A stretch of 64,000 bases of DNA from contig CM077158.1 in the NCBI GenBank assembly GCA_039583875.1, forward strand, positions 244,823,447 through 244,887,446. Reading direction: 5' to 3'. Below the pieces are notes generated by a model that was not told where the DNA came from, ran no database searches, and worked only from the letters and a program-made list of their open reading frames with translations. This document shows positions 54,367 to 64,000 of the stretch, in pieces. Position numbers and translations under genes: made by a program. This DNA comes from Platanthera guangdongensis (Eukaryota > Streptophyta > Magnoliopsida > Asparagales > Orchidaceae). Each line of letters begins with the position of its first letter. The stretch's first letter is position 1.

Positions 54367-54809
54367 CCTCCACAACCAAAATTGGCTGAGCTAGGTACGG
54401 GGAGACTAGCTGGTAACAAAGTCGCGAGATCTCGATCTAGTCTCTAAGGAAAAGGAATCCAAAGGCTCAGCTGGTGTCCAAAAAATAATGCTTGCGAGAT
54501 CCTTGTAGGGGATTTCAAGTGTCTCACCTCATACCCATGTGGTCCTATTTATAGGGAAATCCTGGGAGGAGGGGGTCTATTTATACCCTCACCCATTGGC
54601 GACTAGGCGACTTCCTGGAGGAACTCGCACGGCTGGGCAAGTAGCTCGCCTAGTCGCCTACCTAGCGAGTATGCGAGGGGAGCTCGTCATACTTGTCAGA
54701 CCTTCTGCAGGCTGGCAAGTTGACTCTAATCTATGTCTTGACTTGCTAACTTTGACTTTTGTTGACCTGGAGCTGGTGGGGTCCGTGCTTGATGAATAGG
54801 GGTTGTACA
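54367..54809 (-). mobile_element. Element C LTR, right piece with TATA boxes
   Basis: Continues the sequence left at 41898. Two minus-strand TATAAATAG motifs (54545-54553, 54577-54585) suggest the LTR promoter. The outer LTR edge is uncertain; TGTACAACCCC (minus, 54809) is one candidate. Confidence 0.45.
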
Positions 54810-55055
54810 GCGAGAACAAGCCTTTTCAAGTCTTCACCGCTTCTGCTCTCCATCATCCATCTTTATGCATTTTGCTCGGTTGCAAAAACTATGTCTAGAA
54901 TCAAATCAGAACTGTACTAAATTATTTTGTTCGGATTCAGTTCTATATTTTGGGTGCATTGATCGAGTACGGTTCCCATAATTATGCAGATCGGTTATTG
55001 TTTTTGAGTGAAACTGATCCGGGTTGCACCCGTAACTCCGTCTCTAAAGCAATTC
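54810..55055. other. Unassigned sequence left of the hAT elements
   Basis: About 250 bp with no ORF, repeat or motif that I can identify. It may still belong to element C or be older DNA. Confidence 0.4.
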
Positions 55056-55063
55056 ACTTTCGG

Positions 55064-55946
55064 TGAGGGGTGCAAACGAGTCGAACTCGAGCCGAGCTTG
55101 GAAAAATTTCCAAGCTCGAGCTCGACCTAATCATTTCGAGCTTGAGCTCGAGCTCGTCGAGCTCATTTTGTCCTGACTCGAGCTCGAGCTGCTCACGAGC
55201 TTTTTAGCTCACTAGATTTTTAGTTCATGAGCCTGAATTTCTTTATATTTTAAAATTTTTTTAAAAAAAATATTGGAATAAAAAGCTCGCGAGCTCATGA
55301 ACTAGGGGTGTGCAAAAATGCCCGAAGAACCGAAAACCGGACCGAAACCGAACTGAACCGGGCGGTTCGGGTCGGTTCCTATTTCTATTGGTTCGGTTCG
55401 GTTCTCGGTTCCGACAGTCGGATACCCGAGAACCGACCCGAACCGAATATAAATTACAAATTTTAACTTAAAAGAATATACGTATTATTACAAATTTTTA
55501 CTATAAAGATTGGGCCGGCTGGCCGCTGGGCGTGAGTCGCGGAGGACTTAATTGGAGATGTTATTTTACAATTTAACAAATCAATCTTATTTAATGTCTA
55601 AAAGTAAAAAATCTCTTATTTTGATATTTTCTTTATAGTTCATTAGTCTCATGTTATGAACCGAGAATCGAACCGGAACCGACCCGAACCGAACGGTTCG
55701 GATCCGATTTCATAATTTAGAACCGTGGGTCGGTTCCGGTTCCAAAAATTTGGAACTGAACCTATACTGGTCGGTTTGTGGTTATATGTGGAAACGAACC
55801 GAACCGAACCGATCCGAATTGCACCCCTATCATGAACAATAATATCCGAGCTCGAGAAGGACTCATAATGAGCTCGAGCTCCAGTCGAGTTCTTTCCGAG
55901 CCGGCTCATCGAGCTTTTATGCCGGCTCAACTCAACTTGCACCCCA
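55064..55946. mobile_element. hAT-like nonautonomous element (outer), with nested second element
   Basis: An exact 8-bp duplication ACTTTCGG (55056-55063, 55947-55954). The ends GAGGGGTGCAA and TTGCACCCC are inverted. Subterminal regions are full of GAGCTCGAG-type motifs. Without the inner element it is about 350 bp and has no coding capacity. Duplication length and ends fit hAT. Confidence 0.8.
55303..55829. mobile_element. hAT-like nonautonomous element (inner)
   Basis: An 8-bp duplication TCATGAAC (55295-55302, 55830-55837). Ends TAGGGGTGTGCAA and TTGCACCCCTA. Subterminal regions are dense in GAACCGA/TCGGTTC motifs in both orientations, typical of transposase-binding subterminal repeats. 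527 bp, no ORF. Confidence 0.82.
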
Positions 55947-55954
55947 ACTTTCGG

Positions 55955-56029
55955 GCAACATACCACCGGAGATAGTCAGCTGCAATACTCTGATATGGTT
56001 GGACTGAATCTTTATGTGAAACTCTCCGT
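55955..56029. other. Unassigned sequence between hAT element and MITE
   Basis: Short flank with no feature that I recognise. Confidence 0.4.
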
Positions 56030-56134
56030 TTGGAAGGACTTATTTTCACCGGTCAAACTGTTACTACCACATGAACCAAATCTTAATTAAGGTCAGGTTC
56101 ATGTGATTGTAACCGCTTGATCGGTGAAAATAAG
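56030..56134. mobile_element. Foldback MITE, left and central part (right tip at 63612-63620)
   Basis: The left arm TTGGAAGGACTTATTTTCACC with GGTCAA (56030-56056) pairs with the right arm ending ATAAG at 56134 and continuing TCCCTCCAA at 63612-63620. The loop also folds (CACATGAACC with GGTTCATGTG). Reassembled length is about 114 bp. I could not identify its own target duplication, so the superfamily is open. Confidence 0.7.
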
Positions 56135-57467
56135 TGATGGCGGCGACCTGGTTCCACCCGACGACACACTGTGCGGCTACAACCTTCGCCCCAACACGCA
56201 GAAATCTTATCGCGCCATGCTCCGCAATCTCTAAAGTTGTCTACTATTTTTTTATGTTAATTAGTTATTGCTTTTCCCGTCCCATCCGGCTCGACCAAAA
56301 TGTTAGGTGGTCAAGAGCCCGCTTTAGTTGTTTTTATTTCCTGCATTTATTTTAAGTCCAAACATTTGAGTGGCTAGGATGAGATCTAGGACATGTGTGG
56401 TGTAGGAGTGCTCTATGTTGGGAGTATAAATACTCCTCTATTTTGGTTTTAGGGTAATGAAAGGTTTGATCAAAAAAATCCCTGCAGCCGACTAGGGTTT
56501 TCCCGATAGCAAGGTGCGACGCCTTCCATCGCGACCCCCGCCCGGCGCCCGGCGAGACACCGGCCTCCTTGCCCTTCTCCGGCGCGACACCGGCGAGCCA
56601 CCTCCGGTGAGACTCCGGCGGTAGGGGCGTGAAGCGGCTTCCTCGTTCTACCGGTGCGACGCCGGCCATTTTGCATCCGACGGGAGATCGAAACCCCCCC
56701 ACCGTTGGCATCGACGGGATCAGATTTCCTCTCCTCTGTTGGCAGTGGCTTCCCTCCTCCGTCAGAGCAACCCGCCAACCCCCCCCCCCCCCCCCCTTGT
56801 AGTGCGACACCGAGGGATCTCTCGGTTGGGTAACGAATCCTCTATTCCCCCCCCCCTCTGTGTGCTTCGTCTCCCTTGTGGTGGTTCTTGTGGTGGTGAA
56901 TGTTTGTGTGTATGATTGGATAGCATGAGAACAATTCGGAGCGAGTTCCGTCCGACGCCGCTTCCCCGCTCAATTGATCGGAAAGGAACGCGCGTGGTTG
57001 TAGAGTTTCATTGGGGCTTTTCCTCACCCGGAAGAATCTCCTCGCTCAAGCGTTGTGCCCGCGAGCTCGCCGCGAAGTATTGATATTTGCTTGTGATAGT
57101 GAGATTTCGTTGGCGGGATACTTGAGTGTCCGCTAGGTGTTAGGCTAGGTTTTAATTATTGCGTGCGTTGCTTAACTGCATTTTTTTTGTCTCGTGATTT
57201 TGTTGGGAGAGACCACCCCCTTGCGGACCCCTTTTATTTGGGTGGATCTCTTTTGGTACAACACCTATCGACCGGATCGGGTAGGTCCATTTCGCTTGAT
57301 CGAACATTGGCTCCATAGCCCTTGGGAGATCTAAAGAGGCTTAGCGAACCTTCGTTGGGCAAGTGTTTCTCTCTTGTCCGTCCATTTGTTGCGTTGAGGT
57401 GTGAGCTTTATTTACGCATTTAAGGTCGACGGTATTAGTTGTACGCAAACCGGTGTTTGCTACATCA
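56135..57467 (+). repeat. 5' LTR of gypsy E
   Basis: TGATGGCGGCGACC to GCTACATCA. The first 98 bp are a copy of the pol C-terminal coding sequence. TATAAATA at 56425-56432 lies inside the palindrome GGAGTATAAATACTCC. The next part is GC-rich with CCGGCGCGACACCGGCG-type symmetric motifs and long C runs (56782-56796, 56847-56855). Confidence 0.92.
56425..56432 (+). promoter_or_regulatory. LTR TATA box of gypsy E
   Basis: TATAAATA centred in a 16-bp palindrome. An identical copy lies at 62571-62578. Confidence 0.75.
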
Positions 57468-57470
57468 ATT

Positions 57471-57480
57471 TGGTATTAGA
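57471..57480 (+). other. PBS of gypsy E
   Basis: TGGTATTAGA three bases after the LTR end; resembles the initiator-Met PBS (TGGTATCAGA) with one mismatch. Confidence 0.7.
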
Positions 57481-57536
57481 CTTCGGTGCAAAGATTTCTT
57501 AATCTTTGTCGGTCATCTTGCACTCACCTCACTTTT

Positions 57537-58991
57537 ATGCACACACGTTCGGGGACCGAGTATCCCCCACACTCATCCGCGTCCAATAATATGGGAGACA
57601 TTCCGGATAATCGTGAAGTTACGCAAGCGCAATTGACGGTCGTTCAGCGTGATCTCACCGATCAAATCGCTCAACTCACTGCGGCCTTTACCAATTTCAC
57701 ACAAACGATCCAAACCGGTTTCCCCCCGCAACCCCAACCTAATAACCCCCCACGTCATCCACCACCACGCCAACCACGTCACTACAATGACATTGGCGAC
57801 GACGACTGCAATGGGGATTGGCACAATGATCTCACACGCAAAATTAAAATCGATGCTCCCACATTTGACGGGTACGGCAATCCTAACACCTTCAAGGATT
57901 GGCTCATGAAAATTGAGTGTTATTTTGAATGGCACAACTTAGACGACCACCAAAAGGTGGTAGTCACTCGTATGAAACTAGCGGGTCGCGCTCAAGTATT
58001 TTGGTTAAACGAAGAGCGTCGCGTCGGTGGCGTCGCTCACACTTGGCCCCAAATGCGTAATTTACTCACAAATCACTTTGTTCTCGCATACCACCGCACA
58101 AACATGCTAGATGAATTCTCTTCGTTGCGCCAAGGCAATCGTTCGGTGACCGAGTACATGGGCGAACTCAACGAATTGATGATCTGGTGTGATATTCAGG
58201 AATTACCCGAGCTTACCGTCTCACGATTCCGTAAGGGTCTTCGTTCGGAACTCCAAAATCAAATCTGGTGATATGATCACCACGATTTAAGTTTTGCCAT
58301 GAATGCAACACTTGACATTGAAAAGCACCTTTCTGTGTCCACTACTCAACGAGCATCCTCCTCCAAAACCTTTTTCCACTCCAAAACGTCCTCCACAAAC
58401 CCTCCTAATTCACGTGGAAAGAATTTTTTGGGTGACTCCTCCAAATCCGTTATCATCACCGCTAGGAAAGCAAACGACACATCGGGCGAACGCATTCCTA
58501 TCGGTAAGACCAACAAGGCTAACGTTACGTGCTATGCTTGTAACCAACCCGGGCACTATGCGGTTGAATGTCCTACCCGCAAAAAGTTAGTAACATTAAT
58601 CGAACCCACGGCCGATGACGACGATATCGTCTATGAGGAGGTTAGTGATGTTGAGAAACTCAATATTCCTAGCGACATGGAAGAGGACTATACCTCCAAC
58701 AATCTTTCGGTTATGTGTTGCATCTTGACTACCCCACGTAGTAGTCATGATTGGAAGCGCTCTAGCATCTTCTCCTTATATTTTAAAAGCGGTGAGAAGT
58801 CGTGCAAGCTCATTATTGATAGTGGGAGTTCCATGAACGTGGTTTCCGAAGCCGCACTTCTCCGAATGAAATTGACTCCCGCGCCACACCCCACTCCTTA
58901 CCAAGTCGCTTGGGTCAATAAAACTTCCATTCCGGTTACCAAGCGTTGTTTAGTACCTCTTGTCATCAAAGATTATGTCGACCAAGTTTGA
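57537..58991 (+). pseudogene. gag: gag and protease start of gypsy E, one internal stop
   Basis: The ATG at 57537 (start HTRSGTEYPP after Met) is chosen because chromovirus gags often open this way; ATG 57591 is the alternative. Capsid: FKDWLMKIECYFEWHN and FSSLRQGNRSVTEYMGEL. A TGA at 58269-58271 interrupts the frame, which resumes at once. The knuckle CYACNQPGHYAVEC is near 58530-58572. The protease motif LIIDSGSSMNVVS has DSG instead of DTG (near 58808-58850). A TGA at 58989-58991 is the second stop, again in the same frame. Confidence 0.88.
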
Positions 58992-60389
58992 TGTGACGTT
59001 CTTTCTATGGACGCATGTCATGTCCTTTTAGGCCGCCCTTGGCTATACGATTATAATGTCACTCACTACGGTCGTGCGAACACATATGAATTTAAATTTA
59101 AAGACCAACGCATCACGTTACGTCCCGCCGCACCTAAGGACCTTAACACCAAGGACACAACCGTTCCCGCCGTCAAGCAACCTCTCACTCTCATTCATCC
59201 TAAAGAATTTGAAAAGACTAGTTTTTCCGGTGGTATGCTCTATGTGTTAGTCTTACTTCAAGCTAACGGCATTCCACTCCCCACGTCATCTTTGCCCGCC
59301 GATATCATCATGTTACTTGACGAGTTTAAGGATGTCCACCCCGAAGAACTCCCCTCCGAATTACCACCTCTTAGGAGTATCCAATACGCCATTGATTTTA
59401 TTCTGGGCTCCTCTCTCCCCAATCTCCCTCATTATCGTCTTAATCCTAGTGCCCACGCCGAGCTTCAAGCCCAAATTTCCGATTTGCTCTCCAAAGGCCT
59501 TATTCGACATAGTTTGAGTCCTTGTCCGGTGCCAGCACTTCTTGCCCCCAAAAAAGATGGCTCTTGGAGGATGTGTATCGATAGCCTGGCGATAAACAAA
59601 ATCACCATTAAATACCGATTTTCGATTCCCCGGTTGGACGATTTATTGGATATGCTTAGTGGTGCCACCATCTTTTCAAAACTTGATCTTCGAAGTGGAT
59701 ACCACCAAATACGAATTAGAGAAGGGGACGAATGGAAAACCGCATTTAAATCTAAGGAAGGCTTGTATGAATGGTTGGTAATGCCGTTTGGGCTCTCCAA
59801 CACCCCAAGCACATTTTCCCGTATGATGACTCAACTCCTCAATAATTTTATGGGTAAATTTTTAGTGGTCTATTTTGATGACTTACTAATCTATAGTGTG
59901 ACCACCAATGATCATATCGACCATTTACGACAAATCTTTGAAGTTCTCCGGAACGAAAAACTTTTTATCAATCTAAAGAAATGTCACTTCATGGATTCTT
60001 CCGTCTCATTCTTAGGTTATATCGTTAGTGCGGAAGGTATTAAGGTTGATCCCGCAAAAATTAAAGCGATTGTAGAGTGGTCGGAACCTAAATCTATCCG
60101 TGATGTTCGTAGCTTCCATGGCTTAGCCACCTTTTATCGCCGCTTCATTCGCAATTTTAGCGTCATTCTGGCTCCGATTACCGAATGTATGAAACTTGGT
60201 GAGTTTACTTGGCCTCAATCCGCTTCTTGTGCGTTCCGTAAGATTAAAACTTTGATGACTGAGGTACCGGTTCTCTGGTTACCCGATTTTAATAAAATTT
60301 TTGAGGTCTCTTGTGACGCCTCGGGTGCGGGCATAGGTGGCGTGTTAAGTCAAGAAGGCCACCCGGTTGGGTTCTTAGTGAGAAATTAA
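58992..60389 (+). pseudogene. pol: RT and start of RNase H of gypsy E
   Basis: Same frame as gag. [15 protein letters not shown] links protease to [48 protein letters not shown], catalytic YFDD at 59871-59882, [14 protein letters not shown]. RNase H begins [16 protein letters not shown] one-base shift near 60370 ends the frame at 60389. Confidence 0.9.
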
Positions 60390-61372
60390 GTGGGCCCAAG
60401 CTTAATTATTCCAACTACGAACGTGAGTTTTATGCTTTAGTCCAAAGTCTACGCCATTGGCGTCATTATCTTTTGCCCAAAGAATTTATCCTACTTTCGG
60501 ATCATGACGCGCTACGTTATATTAACTCTCAACAGAAGCTTAGTCCGCGGCAAGCCAAATGGGTCTCTTTCCTACAAGAGTACACGTTTGTGATCAAACA
60601 TTGCAAGGGCCAGCATAACCGCGTTGCCGACGCGCTTAGCCGTGTTAGTTTACTTTTGACTACCCTTGATGTGAAAGTCTTAGGATTTGAACGTATCCGT
60701 CGCGAGTATGTCGAGTGCAAGGACTTTAAGGACATTTTTCACTCTCTCCAAACCCCCACTACTCACACTATTTCCGAATATGTCCTTCGTGATGGCTATT
60801 TGTTCAAGGGCTCGCGGTTGTGCATTCCGGATTCCTCCCTCCGCCTCTTTATCATTTGGGAGATGCACGGCGGTGGTTTAGGTGGTCACTTTGGCCGCGA
60901 CAAAACCATATCTTTAGTTGAGGAAAAATTCTTTTGGCCTGGCTTGAAACGTATGGTTAATCGAGTCGTTAGTAGTTGCAACACCTGCCAACTAGCTAAA
61001 GGCTCAAAGCAAAACACGGGCTTATATTCGCCGCTTCCCATACCTTCCGTCCCGTGGGATGACGTTAGCATGGATTTCATTTTGGGTCTTCCCCTCACAC
61101 AACGCAAACACGATTCTATTTTGGTCGTTGTTGATCGCTTTTTCAAAATGACGTATTTTATTTCATGCAACCGCACCAACGACGCGTCTCACATTGCCAA
61201 ACTTTATTTTAAAGAAGTTGTTAGTCATCGCGGACTCCCTAAGACTATTGTCTCCGATAGGGATGTCAAGTTTACTTCTTATTTTTGGAAAACGCTATGG
61301 ATCTTGGTGGGCACCAAACTCCTCTTTTCCGCGGCATACCACCCCAAACGGATGGTCAAACCGAAGTGGTAA
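60371..61372 (+). pseudogene. pol: RNase H and integrase core of gypsy E
   Basis: RNase [36 protein letters not shown]. Integrase zinc finger: MHGGGLGGHFGRDKT and CNTCQLAKG. Core: MDFILGLPLTQ and VSDRDVKFTS. A one-base loss near 61345 ends this frame just before the conserved Gln-Thr-Asp-Gly-Gln motif. Confidence 0.88.
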
Positions 61373-62382
61373 ATCGGAGTTTAGGTAATTTGCTACGATG
61401 CCTCGTGGGCGACCATATGGGGACTTGGGATCTCATCCTTCCCCATGCACAACTGGCGTATAATAATTCCAAAAATCGTTCTACGGGCCTCTCGCCTAAT
61501 GAAGTTGTGCACGGTTACAACGCACGTGTGCCGCTTGACTTGGTTCTGTTACCGCCAACATATAAAACAAGTCAATTTGCATATGACTTTGCTCATCACC
61601 TTCATGTGTTGCACAAAGAGATCCACCAACGCCTAGTCACTACTTACAAGGTCTATCAATCGGACGTGAACGTACACAAACGGGCACACCTATTTGACGT
61701 CGGAAATTTAGTCTTGGTCAAGTTAATTTCCGAGCGGCTTCCCATGGGTGCCGTCAAGAAATTAGCCAACCGGCGTGCCGGACCTTTCAAGATTTTAAAG
61801 AAGTTGGGTGATAACGCATACGTACTTGACTTGCCTCCCGATTGGGGAATACACCCCGTGTTTAATGTTTCCGATCTTACACTTTTTCATGAAGCACCGC
61901 AAGAACTATTTTCCCCTTCTTCTTCTTCATCTCCTTCCGGCCATTCTCATGGGATAGCGAGTGACCCCCCACCCTTTAATGTTTCCACATCGGACGTACC
62001 CACCACACATTCACATGGGGGTACGGTCGACCATATTTTTGCTCCTAATGCTTTTCCCAGGTTTCCGACGACTATCTCCGTCCCGGAGTGCATATTGGAC
62101 GACGACGTCTTGGCTTCTTCAAATGGCGGTGTGCACCGATACTTGGTTCGTTGGAAGGACCGCCCGGTTTGTGACGCTACTTGGGTGACCACCGAAGAGA
62201 TGGAGCGCCTTGACGAGGACATGCTACACCGTTATCGCTTGGACCACCCACCGGTGACGAGTGGTTTTGAGCGGGGGAGGATTGATGGCGGCGACCCGGT
62301 TCCACCCGACGACGCACCGCGCGGCTACAACCTTCGCCCCAACACGCGAAAATCTTATCGCGCCATGATCCGCAATCTATAA
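61285..62382 (+). pseudogene. Integrase C-terminus and chromodomain of gypsy E, reading into the 3' LTR
   Basis: After the shift the frame has QTDGQTEVVNRSLGNL, STGLSPNEVVHGY (catalytic Glu), GPFKILKKLGDNAYVLDL and HPVFNVSDLTLFH. The chromodomain follows: PECILDDDVL, HRYLVRWKDRPVCDATWV and RLDEDMLHRY. The PPT (62271-62282) is translated as part of ERGRIDGG, and the frame continues 100 bp into the LTR to a TAA/ATG-proximal stop at 62380-62382. The C-terminal tail RGYNLRP..KSYRAMIRNL is thus LTR-encoded. Confidence 0.87.
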
Positions 62383-63606
62383 AGTTGTCTACTATTTTTT
62401 ATGTTAATTAGTTATTGCTTTTCCCGTCCCATCCGGCTCGACCAAAATGTTAGGTGGTCAAGAGCCCGCTTTAGTTGTTTTTATTTCCTGCATTTATTTA
62501 AGTCCAAATATTTGAGTGGCTAGGATGAGATCTAAGACATGTGTGGTGTAGGAGTGCTCTATGTTGGGAGTATAAATACTCCTCTATTTTGGTTTTAGGG
62601 TAATGAAAGGTTTGATCAAAAAAATCCCTGCAGCCGACTAGGGTTTTCCCGATAGCAAGGTGCGACGCCTTCCATCGCGACCCTCGCCCGGCGCCCGGCG
62701 AGACACCGCCTCCTTGCCCTTCTCCGGCGCGACACCGGCTAGCCACCTCCGGTGAGACTCCGGCGGTAGGGGCGTGAAGCGGCTTCCTCGTTCTACCGGT
62801 GCGACGCCGGCCATTTTGCATCCGACGGAAATCGAAACCCCCCCCCCCCACCGTTGGCATCGACGGGAGCAGATTTCCTCTCCTTTGTTGGCAGTGGCTT
62901 CCCTCCTCCGTCAGAGTAACCCGCCAACCCCCCCTGTCGTGCGACACCGAGGGATCTCTCGGTTGGGTAACGAATCCTCTATTCCCCCCCCCCCATGTGT
63001 GCTTCGTCTCCCTTGTGGTGGTTCTTGTGGTGGTGAATGTTTGTGTGTATGATTGGATAGCGTGAGAACAATTCGGAGCGAGTTCCGTCCGACGCCGCTT
63101 CCCCGCTCAATTGATCGGAAAGGAACGCGCGTGGTTGTAGAGTTTCATTGGGGCTTTTCCTCACCCGGAAGAATCTCCTCGCTCAAGCGTTGTGCCCGCG
63201 AGCTCGCCGCGAAGTATTGATATTTGCTTGTGATAGTGAGATTTCGTTGGAGGGATACTTGAGTGCCCGCTAGGTGTTGGGCTAGGTTTTAATTATTGCG
63301 TGTGTTGCTTAACTGCGTTTTTTTTTTGTCTCGTGATTTTGTTTGGAGAGACCACCCCCTTGCGGACCCCTTTTATTTGGGTGGATCTCTTTTGGTACAA
63401 CACCTATCGACCGGATTGGGTAGGTCCATTTCGCTTGATCGAACATTGCCTCCATAGCCCTTGGGAGATCTAAAGAGGCTTAGCGAACCTTCGTTGGGAA
63501 AGTGTTTCTCTCTTGTCCGTCCATTTGTCGCGTTGAGGTGTGAGCTTTATTTACGCATTTAGGGTCGACGGTATTAGTTGTACGCAAACCGGTGTTTGCT
63601 ACATCA
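62283..63606 (+). repeat. 3' LTR of gypsy E
   Basis: Pairs with 56135-57467 with scattered differences, mostly in C and T runs. Ends ACATCA before ATAAG. Confidence 0.92.
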
Positions 63607-63611
63607 ATAAG

Positions 63612-63620
63612 TCCCTCCAA
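63612..63620. mobile_element. Right tip of the foldback MITE
   Basis: TCCCTCCAA completes the right arm interrupted by gypsy E at 56134. Confidence 0.65.
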
Positions 63621-64000
63621 ATAAAACCTAAAACACTGAATTCTGCATCTTCTCATGGCCGTCGAAAGTCTTGCACCATAAAGATGTTAGGGTGTGGTTC
63701 CCATACGAGTCGGTAAAAACCACCGGACATGCTTGTAGCTGCTCGTGATGTTACAAGTTTATGTTTGGAGGCCGGAGCGATGATTGGAGCTGCCTGGGCT
63801 CCGGGTTCGTCGAGCAGCGCTCCATAAATGAGCTGAAATGAGCACAATTCGGAGTTAGGTGGCACCTACCACCAAATTAGGTAGCACCTACCACTAAATT
63901 AGGTGTTAGGTAACACCTACCACCAGTTTTGGAGTTAGGTAGCATTTCTTTGGGGCCTATAAATGGAAGCCAATTCCAAGGCCAAAGACATCCATTCCAA
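63621..64000. other. Unassigned repeat-like sequence with TATA box
   Basis: Contains four or more variants of GGTGGCACCTACCACC / GGTAGCACCTACCACT (63859-63925), each partly self-complementary, and CTATAAATGG at 63958-63967. Box repeats followed by a TATA element look like an LTR or pararetrovirus-type promoter. No ORF supports either; a short minus-strand frame (63865-63653) has no motif that I recognise. Confidence 0.35.

Larger units (their letters stand above)
56135..63606 (+). mobile_element. Gypsy E: chromovirus with canonical chromodomain, CRM- or Galadriel-like
   Basis: The duplication ATAAG (56130-56134, 63607-63611) is exact. LTRs of 1.3 kb, PBS, one gag-pol frame broken by two stops and two frameshifts, then a chromodomain and a PPT that is itself coding. 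The gag-pol frame continues into the 3' LTR, a trait reported for CRM elements. No gag-protease intron is present. Lineage placement is a guess from domain patterns. Confidence 0.9.

Noticed and set aside
56352..56810. Minus-strand frames in the gypsy E LTR (also 62498-62947)
   Set aside because: GC-rich LTR leader; frames shift with the length of C runs between the two LTRs.
1..64000. tRNA, rRNA, host protein genes or satellite arrays
   Set aside because: I found no tRNA-like cloverleaf, rRNA segment or non-transposon protein motif on either strand; this was a reading by eye, not a search.

Overview
The window holds no recognisable host gene. It is a nest of plant LTR retrotransposons, several inserted inside one another, with a few small DNA transposons. 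Sirevirus-type Ty1/copia elements with an extra third ORF, chromodomain-bearing Ty3/gypsy elements, a Tat-like gag and hAT-like nonautonomous elements together point to a flowering plant with a repeat-rich, probably heterochromatic, genome. I cannot name the species.

Layout. (1) Gypsy A, + strand, Tekay/Del-like, runs from the left edge to 34612: 5' LTR 1-2185 (about 80 nt of its start lie outside), gag, a putative intron at 3555-3630, protease and RT to 5096. Sirevirus 1 (5097-18146, minus strand, target duplication GAGAT) interrupts it. RNase H, integrase and chromodomain continue at 18152-20133, then the 3' LTR from 20129. That LTR is split by Sirevirus 2 (21154-33355, minus strand, duplication GAACG) and ends at 34612. 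(2) Gypsy B (34613-40502, + strand) is the decayed 3' part of an older relative; gypsy A sits inside its gag. (3) Element C (minus strand, Tat-like gag) lies at 40503-41898 and resumes at 54367-about 54809. It is split by gypsy D (41899-54361, minus strand, 3.7-kb LTRs, duplication CAATC). (4) 55064-55946 is a small hAT-like element holding a second one (55303-55829), each with an exact 8-bp duplication. (5) A foldback MITE at 56030 is split near its right end by gypsy E (56135-63606, + strand, canonical chromodomain, duplication ATAAG). (6) 63621-64000 is unassigned repeat-like sequence with a TATA box.

Biology. Each retroelement encodes or once encoded Gag (particle shell, nucleic-acid binding), protease, reverse transcriptase/RNase H (cDNA synthesis) and integrase. 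The gypsy elements add a chromodomain and the Sireviruses add an 'envelope-like' ORF. Sirevirus 1 is the best preserved, with full-length gag and integrase-RT-RNase H frames. Gypsy D and E carry a few frameshifts or stops; gypsy B and the pol of Sirevirus 2 are badly decayed.

Most interesting signals. First, three Tekay-like elements (A, B, D) have an apparent spliceosomal intron at the same codon and phase between gag and protease. In each an in-frame stop follows the donor, so splicing could choose between Gag and Gag-Pol. Second, both Sireviruses have, just upstream of the envelope-like ORF, a copy of their LTR-type palindromic boxes followed by a TATA-like element, which looks like an internal promoter. 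Third, symmetric TCGA-core boxes recur in the LTRs of four elements from two superfamilies. Fourth, inverted repeats of different sequence but the same position flank the PPT/LTR junction of both Sireviruses. All of this is read by eye; no alignment or database search was run.
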